Source of the DNA: Emergencia sp. 1XD21-10
GTDB lineage: Bacteria > Bacillota > Clostridia > Peptostreptococcales > Anaerovoracaceae
Reading direction: 5' to 3'
Length of the DNA stretch: 64,000 nt
NCBI RefSeq assembly: GCF_009936045.1
Contig: NZ_QWEQ01000010.1
Coordinates: forward strand, 1 to 64,000
In this document: positions 18,484 to 26,839 of the stretch, in pieces
Numbering within the stretch: the first letter of the stretch is position 1
How the letters are laid out: each line of letters begins with the position of its first letter
Translations under genes and position numbers: made by a program
The notes under the pieces: generated by a model
What the model was told of the DNA's origin: nothing
What the model saw: only the letters and a program-made list of their open reading frames with translations
The model's database searches: none

Positions 18484-19329
18484 ATGAAAAAAAAGAAGAA
18501 AGTTGGAAAAAAATTAAAGAAAAATATGCCGACCCTTTCAAAGACCGCAAAACTTATCATAGCGGCAGCAGCGGTTTTTATGTTTGTGTGTACATTTTCC
18601 ATATTTTATGTGGTTCTTGGAAGTTACGACGGACTTGGACTGCCAAGATCTATGCCGGAGCATGATTATCAACTGAGCGGTATCTCAAAAGAAAAGGGAA
18701 GACTTTCCTATGAAGACGACAACTTCAAAACGGTGGCGGGTATAGATGTTTCCTATTATCAGAAAAAAATCGATTGGAAAAAGGTTAAGGCGGATGGTAT
18801 TGATTTTGCCATGATTAGATTGGGATACAGAGGCTATGAAGGCGGAGATTTGACGCTGGACAGCCGCTTTAAAGAAAATCTTTCCGGTGCGAAAAAGGCG
18901 GATATCCACGTGGGCGTATATTTCTTTTCGCAGGCGGTGACCGTAGAGGAAGCGGTAGAGGAAGCCAAGTATGTGATTCGCCACATCAGAGGAAGAGGCG
19001 TGACCTATCCGGTGGTCTTTGATATGGAGCCAATTTCCGGCGCCCATAGAATCGACGATTTAAGCGTGCTGGATAAAACTGAAATTGCCGACGCATTTTG
19101 CCAGATTATTGAGAGAAACGGCTATACGCCGATGATTTATGGGAATCCAACATGGCTTTTGGAAAATCTGGATTTGCGCTATCTGACCCGTTATGACATT
19201 TGGCTGGCTCACTACACCGATGAGACGGATTATGCCGGCAAATTCAAATTTTGGCAGTATACAGACAGCGGCAAAGTGAAAGGCATTAAAGGAAAAGTAG
19301 ATTTGAACCTGATGTTTAAGGAAAAATAA
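18484..19329 (+). CDS. GH25 family lysozyme, membrane-anchored or secreted
   Basis: Muramidase of 281 residues. A very basic N-terminus and a hydrophobic segment (about residues 21-42) act as an uncleaved anchor or signal. The GH25 domain begins VAGIDVSYYQKKIDW near residue 82, with catalytic acids in VVFDMEP, and ends GKVDLNLMF. There is no ribosome binding site before the ATG at 18484 nor a clear one before an internal ATG at 18526 (MPTLSKTAK...). Function as a peptidoglycan hydrolase follows from the family. Confidence 0.9.
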   Translation: MKKKKKVGKKLKKNMPTLSKTAKLIIAAAAVFMFVCTFSIFYVVLGSYDGLGLPRSMPEHDYQLSGISKEKGRLSYEDDNFKTVAGIDVSYYQKKIDWKKVKADGIDFAMIRLGYRGYEGGDLTLDSRFKENLSGAKKADIHVGVYFFSQAVTVEEAVEEAKYVIRHIRGRGVTYPVVFDMEPISGAHRIDDLSVLDKTEIADAFCQIIERNGYTPMIYGNPTWLLENLDLRYLTRYDIWLAHYTDETDYAGKFKFWQYTDSGKVKGIKGKVDLNLMFKEK

Positions 19330-19360
19330 ATAGAGAAAATAGAAGAAAGGAACTGACTTT

Positions 19361-19852
19361 ATGGCAGATTATGAACATGTGGTGCAGACTTTTGCACCAG
19401 TATACGATAAAGACTCCACGGTGCTGATTTTAGGCACGCTGCCCTCTGTAAAATCCAGAGAATCCTGCTTCTACTACGGACACCCACAGAACCGTTTTTG
19501 GAAAGTTCTTGCAGAAATTTTTGAGGAACCGGTTCCTCAGACAATTGATGAAAAGAAGGGACTGCTTCTTAGAAACAGAGTGGCGATTTGGGATGTGGTA
19601 GAGAGCTGCGATATCATCGGATCTTCTGACAGTTCTATCAAAAATGTGACAGCTGCTGATGTGGCAAGTCTATTACAAGAAACAGGAATAACGAAAGTTT
19701 ATGCAAACGGTGGACTGGCAAAGAAGCTTTATGACAGGTTTCTCGCAGAAAAAACAGGTGTTGCAGCTGTGCAGCTTCCATCAACCAGTCCAGCCAATGC
19801 AAGATTTTCACTGACAGATTTAGTAAATGAATGGAAGCAGATTCAGTTTTAA
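19361..19852 (+). CDS. DNA-deoxyinosine glycosylase, uracil-DNA glycosylase superfamily
   Basis: Base-excision repair enzyme of 163 residues, of the hypoxanthine-DNA glycosylase type. The motif block VLILGTLPSVKSRE with YYGHPQNRFWKVL is at residues 22-50, and the C-terminal motif LPSTSPANARFS is characteristic. It would remove hypoxanthine (deaminated adenine) from DNA. It starts 31 bp after the GH25 gene with an AAGGAA ribosome site and may be cotranscribed. Confidence 0.85.
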   Translation: MADYEHVVQTFAPVYDKDSTVLILGTLPSVKSRESCFYYGHPQNRFWKVLAEIFEEPVPQTIDEKKGLLLRNRVAIWDVVESCDIIGSSDSSIKNVTAADVASLLQETGITKVYANGGLAKKLYDRFLAEKTGVAAVQLPSTSPANARFSLTDLVNEWKQIQF

Positions 19853-19874
19853 AACCGATTCTGTTTTAAAAGTA

Positions 19875-19903
19875 TTGAAAAATATAGTTTGTGGGTATAC
19901 AAT
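19875..19903 (+). promoter_or_regulatory. Promoter of metF-metH
   Basis: TTGAAA (19875-19880), 17 bp, TACAAT (19898-19903). The leader is about 30 bases, too short for a SAM riboswitch or T-box. Confidence 0.7.
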
Positions 19904-19938
19904 AAAGAGTAAAAATATACGAATAGGAAGGTAAAGAT

Positions 19939-20805
19939 GTGAAATTAGCAGAATTATTTAATCAGGAAAAGACAATCTTCTCTTTTGAGGTTTTCCCTCC
20001 AAAGAGAAATAATCCAATAGAAACCATTTATCAGACCTTAGATGAACTGCAAGAAATTAAACCGGACTTCATCAGTGTTACATACGGTGCAAGCGGAAGC
20101 CTTGCGGATAATTCTACCTGCGAAATTGCCTCAGCAATTAAGCAGAAGTACGGTATTGAGTCGGCAGCACATCTGACCTGCGTAAACTCTACCAAAGAAG
20201 AGGTATCTGAAGTTCTCCGCAGATTGGCAGACAACGGCGTAGAAAACATTTTGGCGCTTCGCGGTGATTTAGTGCCGGATGTGCCGCCTAAAAAGGAATT
20301 TAAGCATGCCAGCGAATTAATTACCTTTATTAAGGAAACCAAGGATTATGATTTTGGCATTTCCGGCGCATGCTATCCGGAGGGACATTTGGACAGCAGA
20401 AATCAGGTAGAGGATATTCTTAATTTAAAGAAGAAAGTTGATGCTGGTGCGCAGCATTTGATTTCTCAACTGTTCTTTGACAATGAGGTGTTTTACGATT
20501 TTGTGGACAAGGCAAGAATCGCTGGGATTAATGTACCGATTGAAGCGGGAATTATGCCGGTCACCAATAAAAAGCAGATTGAAAGAATGGTATCTTTATG
20601 CGGTGCCAGCTTGCCGAGAAAATTCACTAAGATGATGTCCAGATATGAAAATAAGCCTGAGGCTATGAGAGATGCGGGCATTGCTTATGCTGTAAATCAG
20701 ATTGTAGATTTGGTGTCTCAGGGTGTGGACGGCGTACATCTTTACACCATGAACAATCCGTACGTTGCAAAGCGAATCAGCGAAAGCGTAAAATCTTTGT
20801 TTTAA
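19939..20805 (+). CDS. metF: Methylenetetrahydrofolate reductase
   Basis: Reduces 5,10-methylene-THF to 5-methyl-THF, the methyl donor for the next gene. The 288-residue TIM-barrel protein has FSFEVFPPKR at the start, then VTYGASGS, ALRGD and a C-terminal GVDGVHLYTMN. It starts at GTG, because the ATG two bases earlier (19937) reads straight into a stop. metH follows after 21 bp. In acetogen-like metabolism it could also work in the methyl branch, but nothing nearby indicates that. Confidence 0.95.
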   Translation: MKLAELFNQEKTIFSFEVFPPKRNNPIETIYQTLDELQEIKPDFISVTYGASGSLADNSTCEIASAIKQKYGIESAAHLTCVNSTKEEVSEVLRRLADNGVENILALRGDLVPDVPPKKEFKHASELITFIKETKDYDFGISGACYPEGHLDSRNQVEDILNLKKKVDAGAQHLISQLFFDNEVFYDFVDKARIAGINVPIEAGIMPVTNKKQIERMVSLCGASLPRKFTKMMSRYENKPEAMRDAGIAYAVNQIVDLVSQGVDGVHLYTMNNPYVAKRISESVKSLF

Positions 20806-20826
20806 CGAGAGAAGAGAGGCAAATCA

Positions 20827-23214
20827 TTGAATAAATTACTACAGTTATTTGAAGGAAAAGAATTTATATTTTTAGATGGGGGAACCGGAACACTTCTGCA
20901 GCAGCAGGGGATTGAAATTGGCAAGGTGCCGGAGGTTTTGAATTTCACGCATCCTGAGCTGATTCAAAAGATTCAGCGTTCCTATATTGAGGCGGGATCT
21001 GACGTGATCTGTACCTGTACCTTTGGCATCAGCGAGCATAAAATTGCTGGCTGTGGCTATTCTGTGGAGGAACTGATGGCGGAGGCTGTCAAGAATGCGA
21101 AAGCAGCGGCAGCAGGAACTGGCGCAAAGGTTGCGCTGGATATCGGACCAATCGGCAGAATGCTGGAGCCTAACGGAAACCTGTCCTTTGAGGAAGCATA
21201 CGATATGTTCAAGCGGCAGATTCTGGCAGGCGTCGGCACGGATTTAATTATCATAGAAACAATGACCGACCTTTACGAGGCAAAGGCCGCACTTCTTGCA
21301 GCGAAAGAAAACACGGACCTTCCTGTCATCTGTACTATGACTTTTGAAGCCAATCAGAGAACTTTTACGGGAACGGAAGTGCGGGCGATGGCAATGACTT
21401 TGCAGGGGCTTGGCGCGGATGCAATCGGTATGAACTGCTCCCTTGGACCGGATGAGTTTAGGCCGCTGATTGAGGAGCTTTCTAAGTGGACGACTCTTCC
21501 GATTGTTTCAAAGGCAAATGCGGGACTTCCTGATCCAGCAACTGGTGCCTATCACGTGTCAGCAGAGGAATTTGCTTTATCTACTGCGGCGCTGATTCCG
21601 TACGGCGTAAAGCTGGTCGGCGGATGCTGCGGCACGACGCCGGACTTTATCAAAGCTTTGAAAACTGCTTTGGCGGATAGGAAATACTGCCTGCAGGATC
21701 CGGATATACCACCGGCAGTCTGCACCCCGGAAAAGACTGTCATCATCAATCAGCCGAGAGTCATCGGAGAGAGAATCAATCCGACCGGCAAAAAGAAGCT
21801 GAAAGAAGCACTGAAAGCAGGGGATATGGACTATGTGCTGTCGCAGGCAGCTGACCAGATTCGTGATGGCGCAGAAATTCTTGATGTCAATGCTGGCGTA
21901 CCTGGAATAGACGAGAAAAAGGTTATTGTAAACATTGTGAAAGCTCTGCAGGGTATCACTGATGCACCGCTGCAGATTGACTCAGGAAATCCTGCAGTCA
22001 TTGAAGCGGCTTTAAGAGTCTATAGTGGCAAGGCGATTGTAAATTCTGTCAACGGCGAAGAAAAGTCCATGGCACAGATTCTTCCTCTTGTAAAGAAATA
22101 TGGCGCTGCTGTAGTGGGATTGACTTTAGACGAGGATGGAATTCCAAAGACTTGTGAAAAGCGTATTGAAATTGCGCAGAGAATTTTGGACAGGGCTTTG
22201 GCGCTGGGTATTCCGAAAAGAGATATTTATATAGACTGTCTGACCCTGACCGTTTCTGCAGAGCAGGAAAACGCTGCAAATACGCTTACTGCAATCAGAT
22301 ATATCAAAGAAACCATGGGATTGAAAACTGTTCTGGGCGTTTCTAATATTTCCTTTGGACTGCCGAATCGTGCCCTGATTAACCATAACTTCCTGCAGAT
22401 GGCGCTGACCGCTGGTCTTGACCTTCCAATTATGAATCCGGGTGCTCCGGATATGATGAGGGCTGTGGCGGTCCATAAGCTGATTATGAACGTGGACAAA
22501 GGCGCAAAGGACTATATCGCTAAGTATAGTGAAGAAATTGGAACGGCGGCACCAACTGCTGCACCTGCAGCAAAACAGTCCAAAGCCGCTGAAGAAGTCA
22601 GCGGAATCGAATATGCGATTAATAATGGTCTTGCAGCGAATTGTAAGCAGCTCATTTTGGAAGAACTGAGGACAAGAGAACCTATAGATATTATCAATAA
22701 TACTCTGATTCCAATTTTGGACAGGGCAGGAAAGGAATTTGAAACAGGCAGAATCTTTATTCCGCAGCTCATGCTGTGCGCTTCGACTGCGCAGAGCGCT
22801 TTTGAGGTAATCAAAGAGCGAATTGTAAGCAGCGGAACACAGCAGATGTCCAAGGGAGCTATTGTTATTGCGACGGTGCAGGGCGATATTCATGATATCG
22901 GAAAAAATATTGTCAAGGTTATTTTGGAAAATTATGGTTATGATATTATCGATCTTGGTAAGGATGTAGATCCCAAGCTGATTGCAAAGACCGTAGCAGA
23001 CAAAGGAATTAAGCTAGTTGGGCTGTCAGCACTGATGACCACGACACTTCCTTCCATGAAAGAAAGTATTCGCCTGATAAAGGAGACTACACCGGACTGT
23101 AAGATTATGGTTGGAGGCGCTGTTTTAACAAAAGATTACGCTTTGGAAATTGGCGCAGACTACTATGTAAAAGACGCAACTGATTCTGCCAATGTGGCGA
23201 AAGGCGTTTTTTAA
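20827..23214 (+). CDS. metH: Cobalamin-dependent methionine synthase (short clostridial form)
   Basis: Transfers methyl from 5-methyl-THF to homocysteine through cobalamin. The 795 residues hold a homocysteine-binding barrel (about 1-290; zinc Cys in NCSLGP and GGCCGTTPDF), a pterin-binding domain (about 310-570; IGERINPTGKKK), a B12 cap, and a B12-binding domain (about 690-795; DIHDIGKN with the cobalt-binding His). The C-terminal SAM-dependent reactivation domain of long MetH is absent, as is usual in Clostridia, so a separate reactivation protein is needed. The start is TTG at 20827 after GAGAGG. Confidence 0.95.
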   Translation: MNKLLQLFEGKEFIFLDGGTGTLLQQQGIEIGKVPEVLNFTHPELIQKIQRSYIEAGSDVICTCTFGISEHKIAGCGYSVEELMAEAVKNAKAAAAGTGAKVALDIGPIGRMLEPNGNLSFEEAYDMFKRQILAGVGTDLIIIETMTDLYEAKAALLAAKENTDLPVICTMTFEANQRTFTGTEVRAMAMTLQGLGADAIGMNCSLGPDEFRPLIEELSKWTTLPIVSKANAGLPDPATGAYHVSAEEFALSTAALIPYGVKLVGGCCGTTPDFIKALKTALADRKYCLQDPDIPPAVCTPEKTVIINQPRVIGERINPTGKKKLKEALKAGDMDYVLSQAADQIRDGAEILDVNAGVPGIDEKKVIVNIVKALQGITDAPLQIDSGNPAVIEAALRVYSGKAIVNSVNGEEKSMAQILPLVKKYGAAVVGLTLDEDGIPKTCEKRIEIAQRILDRALALGIPKRDIYIDCLTLTVSAEQENAANTLTAIRYIKETMGLKTVLGVSNISFGLPNRALINHNFLQMALTAGLDLPIMNPGAPDMMRAVAVHKLIMNVDKGAKDYIAKYSEEIGTAAPTAAPAAKQSKAAEEVSGIEYAINNGLAANCKQLILEELRTREPIDIINNTLIPILDRAGKEFETGRIFIPQLMLCASTAQSAFEVIKERIVSSGTQQMSKGAIVIATVQGDIHDIGKNIVKVILENYGYDIIDLGKDVDPKLIAKTVADKGIKLVGLSALMTTTLPSMKESIRLIKETTPDCKIMVGGAVLTKDYALEIGADYYVKDATDSANVAKGVF

Positions 23215-23250
23215 ATATAAAGGACATACATGTCGGATTAGGAGGAACAA

Positions 23251-24459
23251 ATGAAAAGATTATTGCAGGGCTGGAATAAAATCAGCCTGGTACAGCAGAT
23301 TATCATTGGGCTAGTAATCGGAATCATCCTGTCTCTCTCGCTTCCAAATCAGGTTTCCGGGATTGCCGTCTTAGGAGATTTGTTCGTTGGAGCACTAAAA
23401 GCTGTAGCGCCGATATTGGTATTCTTTCTGGTAATGGCAGCAATTTCTCAGCATAAGACAGGACAGAAGACGAATATGAAATCCATTATTGGACTGTATC
23501 TTGTGGGCACTTTTTTAGCTGGTACTGTGGCTGCTGTTGCAAGCTTTATTTTTAAAGTACAACTGGTACTGACTGACACTACCAGCGATGTAGCGCCTCC
23601 AGGCGGTATTTCAGAAGTGCTGAAGAATTTAGTTTTTAACATTGTCGCAAATCCGGTGGATGCATTGCTCAATGCCAACTATATTGGTATTTTAACTTGG
23701 TCTTTGCTCCTTGGCATTGCGCTGCGCGGGGCGAGCGGTTCAACTAAGGAAATGATTTCTAATGTGGCAGATGCTATCTCTCAGCTTGTCAGATGGATCA
23801 TCAAGTTTGCGCCTCTAGGCGTGATGGGCTTAGTATTTAACGCGATTGCTACCAGTGGAATTAAGACGCTGCTCAGCTACGGTCAGTTGATTCTGTTGCT
23901 GGTTGGAACCATGTTTTTTGTGGCTCTGGTTGTCAACCCAATCATTGTGTACGTAATGACGGGAAAAAATCCATATCCGCTGGTACTGAAGTGCCTGAAA
24001 GACAGCGGTATTACCGCTTTTTTCACAAGAAGTTCTGCTGCCAATATTCCGGTAAACATGAAGCTTTGCGAGGAGCTTAAGCTGGATAAAGACACTTATT
24101 CTATTTCTATTCCGCTGGGTGCAACTATTAATATGGGTGGTGCGGCGATTACTATCTCTATTCTGACCTTAGCTGCAACCCATACCTTGGGTGTAGAAGT
24201 GGATTTTGTTACAGCTTTGATTCTGTGCATTTTGTCTGCTGTCAGTGCGTGTGGTGCCTCCGGCGTTGCAGGCGGCTCGCTGCTTTTGATTCCACTGGCA
24301 TGTTCGCTTTTTGGTATTCCAAATGAGTTGGCTATGCAGGTGGTAGGTGTTGGTTTCATCGTAGGTGTCATTCAGGATTCTTGCGAAACAGCTCTGAATT
24401 CGTCTACAGATGTGTTGTTTACTGCAGCCGCGGATATTGCAGGCAAAAGAAAAAAATAA
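23251..24459 (+). CDS. sstT: Sodium:serine/threonine symporter SstT
   Basis: DAACS-family secondary transporter, 402 residues, with about eight hydrophobic segments and re-entrant loops. SstT features are [17 protein letters not shown] at the N-terminus, [14 protein letters not shown] in the substrate region, and [15 protein letters not shown]. It starts 36 bp after metH with AGGAGG. Serine taken up could feed the folate one-carbon pool used by MetF and MetH, which is an inference from position. Confidence 0.93.
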   Translation: MKRLLQGWNKISLVQQIIIGLVIGIILSLSLPNQVSGIAVLGDLFVGALKAVAPILVFFLVMAAISQHKTGQKTNMKSIIGLYLVGTFLAGTVAAVASFIFKVQLVLTDTTSDVAPPGGISEVLKNLVFNIVANPVDALLNANYIGILTWSLLLGIALRGASGSTKEMISNVADAISQLVRWIIKFAPLGVMGLVFNAIATSGIKTLLSYGQLILLLVGTMFFVALVVNPIIVYVMTGKNPYPLVLKCLKDSGITAFFTRSSAANIPVNMKLCEELKLDKDTYSISIPLGATINMGGAAITISILTLAATHTLGVEVDFVTALILCILSAVSACGASGVAGGSLLLIPLACSLFGIPNELAMQVVGVGFIVGVIQDSCETALNSSTDVLFTAAADIAGKRKK

Positions 24460-24474
24460 GATAATCCCTCACAT

Positions 24475-24529
24475 ATATATAAAAGGCATGCTCGGCAGTG
24501 TATTCACTTTCGGCATGCCTTTTATATAT
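24475..24529. terminator. Long-stem terminator, bidirectional
   Basis: A 17-bp perfect stem, ATATATAAAAGGCATGC (24475-24491) with GCATGCCTTTTATATAT (24513-24529), between convergent sstT and the next minus-strand gene. Confidence 0.85.
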
Positions 24530-24542
24530 GTTGTTTCTAATG

Positions 24543-25958
24543 TTACGATTCGCTTTCTTCTGTGTGTGGCTGATTCAGAAGGAAGGTGAGAATGGTACCT
24601 GTATATCGTTCCAGTTTGTCTTCGTTGAAAGATATATTAATGATATTGCAATTTTTGTTCTTTTCGTATACGTAAGAGGTGTTCGTAGAAGGAACACAGT
24701 CCTTAAATTCCATCTGTGCGTTAGCGTAATCCCGGAATGCCTTAATAATTGCTCGGGCAAAATCAGAATCAGCGTCTGACTGCCAGCCGTCTTGTGAAGA
24801 GACTTTCTTGTAGTTGGCATTGGCAAGCCCGCAGATAATCTGATACTGATTATCTATCTCAGATAGAACGGATTCAGACAGGCTGTTAGCTGTTGCTGAA
24901 ATGGTGTACACGCCGTCTTTTTCTTTCATGGAGCCGATACTGGAGATAGAGATGAGATTATCATCTTCGTCTTTATAGTATACGCCGTCAATGAGGGTAT
25001 ACAAAAGACTAATGGTATCGTTAAGACTTTCTTCCGTCATGACGCGCTTTGGAAGGTCGACTTCTTCGTAAGTGTAAGTCGCTTCTGGGTAATCTTCCAG
25101 ATAATCATCGTTAAAGTTTTCAATGGCAGTTTCCATTCTAGCTTCAAACTTGTCGGTATCATCCTCGTCAATGACGATAGTGGCAGAGACAGATTTTGGA
25201 TAAGTGTTTGCGTTGCTACCTCCGCTGACCTTGGAAAGTTCATAAATCAGGGCGTTGGTTTTAAAATATGCCAGAAGATTTCCAAGTTCCTTGATTGCAT
25301 TTGGATAGGAGGAAATGCGGGAGCTTGGTATACCGCCCGGAAGACCGCCGATTTTAATGCGATAGGCTTTGTCATTGGAAGGCTCTGTATAGGAAACCTT
25401 AGTAGTAAAGCGGTAGGTGGATCTGCCACCGGTGTTAGTGGACCACATGTTTCTGTCACTGTAGTTGAGACAGAATACGCTAGTATTATCGGTAAAGTAA
25501 TTTTTGCTTAAGGCCTTGATTCCGTCGTAGCTGTGACCGGAATCGTTAGTAAAAATAATACGAAGTTTTCCTGTATTTTCGTTATTTTTTGCAAGATATA
25601 ATGCACATGCCATAGGGATGATGCAGTCCTCAAACTGCTTTGCATCATAGGAGCAGAGGATAACAGTAGGGTTTGCTTCTTTATATTCTTTACTTGATTT
25701 CACACTCATGATAACGTTCTGACTACTGTCTGTAGTGCAATTAATACCTTTTTGCTTTGCCCAGCTTAAAAGATAGTCGCGAATCGCTTCATCTGAAGTC
25801 AGCGTTGCTGCAGAGTCTTCTAAATCGGTCCGGTAAGCGACAATCTTTTCTTGAATTTTGACTGATAAATCTTCTTCTTCCTCAGCACAGCCACTGAGTG
25901 AAAAAAGAGATGTTCCAATCAAAGAGAGCAGCAGTATGAATGGTACCAGCTTCTTCAT
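24543..25958 (-). CDS. Lipoprotein related to PepD (M20) dipeptidases, metal ligands missing
   Basis: Signal peptide with lipobox LSGC (Cys near residue 24), so it is anchored outside the membrane. The rest (471 residues in all) follows aminoacyl-histidine dipeptidase PepD block by block: EAIRDYLLSWAKQKGI, NPTVILC, KLRIIFTNDSG, IGGLPGG and QDGWQSDADSDF. Where PepD has GHLDMV this protein has CSYDAKQ. Where PepD has GGHSG it has GGIPSS, and the ligand-bearing GLECG region reads STNTS. It is probably a non-catalytic binding protein. The alignment was done by eye. Confidence 0.6.
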   Translation of the reverse strand: MKKLVPFILLLSLIGTSLFSLSGCAEEEEDLSVKIQEKIVAYRTDLEDSAATLTSDEAIRDYLLSWAKQKGINCTTDSSQNVIMSVKSSKEYKEANPTVILCSYDAKQFEDCIIPMACALYLAKNNENTGKLRIIFTNDSGHSYDGIKALSKNYFTDNTSVFCLNYSDRNMWSTNTGGRSTYRFTTKVSYTEPSNDKAYRIKIGGLPGGIPSSRISSYPNAIKELGNLLAYFKTNALIYELSKVSGGSNANTYPKSVSATIVIDEDDTDKFEARMETAIENFNDDYLEDYPEATYTYEEVDLPKRVMTEESLNDTISLLYTLIDGVYYKDEDDNLISISSIGSMKEKDGVYTISATANSLSESVLSEIDNQYQIICGLANANYKKVSSQDGWQSDADSDFARAIIKAFRDYANAQMEFKDCVPSTNTSYVYEKNKNCNIINISFNEDKLERYTGTILTFLLNQPHTEESES

Positions 25959-26123
25959 TAGTAAATCTCCTTTGTGTCATTGTATTTATTTATTTTTGTT
26001 TTTTTTTGAAATAATCATTTATTTTACATAAAAAATCATATATAATGATACCATAAATAAGGACAAATTAGTAGTTTTTTTGAAAAACTTCACACAATCT
26101 TAAGAATTAACGGGAGATAAAAG

Positions 26124-26660
26124 ATGGAATCAAAGAGTTTAATCATTAGGGAAACGGTATTTGATGACTGCCAGTATTTTGCGGAGTGGGAGACGCTTCC
26201 GGAAGTGACGGAGTTTTTTACCATAGATGAAGGCAGGTCTTATGAAGAGATCGTTACGGAGTATGTCAAATATAATCTGGATCCCACGAAGATGCAGTTT
26301 ACTATTACAGAAAAACCAGAGGATAAACCTATCGGAAAAATTTATCTTTCCAGAATTGACACGCATGATGACTCGCTGGATGTCACCAGAATTTATATTG
26401 CAGATCCGTCTAAACGCGGAAAGGGATATGGGGAAGAAGCACTTCGCCTGATTTTGGAGTATGCTTTTATCAACCTGCATATGGAAAGGGTCACTATTGA
26501 CCACTTTGAAGCAAATAAGATTGCCGCTTCTTTGTACGAGAAAGTAGGATTTAAAAACGAGGGTCTCATGAGGAATGCCGGTAAGAAAAATGGAAAATAT
26601 ATCAATCTTCAGTTAAAGTCCATGCTGAGAGCAGAGTACTACGAGAAACTTCATAAATAA
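26124..26660 (+). CDS. GNAT family N-acetyltransferase (RimJ/RimL-like)
   Basis: 178 residues. The acetyl-CoA motif is RGKGYGEEALRLIL near residue 100. Substrate-side features include HMERVTIDHFEANKIAASLYEKVGF in RimL-like order, here given only as landmarks. A TATAAT at 26041-26046 lies in the leader with a weak -35. A GGGAG ribosome site precedes the ATG. Substrate unknown. Confidence 0.85.
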   Translation: MESKSLIIRETVFDDCQYFAEWETLPEVTEFFTIDEGRSYEEIVTEYVKYNLDPTKMQFTITEKPEDKPIGKIYLSRIDTHDDSLDVTRIYIADPSKRGKGYGEEALRLILEYAFINLHMERVTIDHFEANKIAASLYEKVGFKNEGLMRNAGKKNGKYINLQLKSMLRAEYYEKLHK

Positions 26661-26685
26661 GTAGCAGGTTGAACTGATTGAAATG

Positions 26686-26712
26686 AGCACATCGAGAATG
26701 ATGTGCTTTTTA
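26686..26712 (+). terminator. Terminator after the GNAT gene
   Basis: AGCACATC (26686-26693) and GATGTGCT (26700-26707) with a 6-base loop, then TTTTT. Confidence 0.85.
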
Positions 26713-26750
26713 ACTGCTTTGTATTTTTTTTAATTATTGCTGTTTAGAGG

Positions 26751-26779
26751 TTGACCTTCCGTGGTAACAATAGTATAAT
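26751..26779 (+). promoter_or_regulatory. Promoter of nrdDG
   Basis: TTGACC (26751-26756), 17 bp, TATAAT (26774-26779). Confidence 0.85.
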
Positions 26780-26802
26780 CACTTTGGGAAAAATTGAAAA
26801 AA

Positions 26803-26818
26803 GTACTAGATATTGTGG
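26803..26818 (+). promoter_or_regulatory. Candidate NrdR box
   Basis: GTACTAGATATTGTGG matches the NrdR consensus core C-W-ATATAT-W-GT at all but one position. It lies about 17 bp downstream of the predicted transcription start and 22 bp before the chosen nrdD start. NrdR boxes usually come in pairs. A convincing second one was not seen. Confidence 0.5.
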
Positions 26819-26839
26819 ATGTTAAGGAGAAATTGCGAA

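Noticed and set aside
19853-19938. SAM riboswitch or T-box before metF-metH
   Set aside because: The leader is only about 30 bases and contains none of the conserved elements.
22126-22893. 255-codon open frame on the minus strand inside metH
   Set aside because: Antisense shadow of a clearly conserved plus-strand gene, with no recognisable protein family or ribosome site.
26772-26787. Second NrdR box at the expected spacing upstream of the first
   Set aside because: The bases there do not match the C-W-ATATAT-W-GT core; they are better explained by the -10 element.
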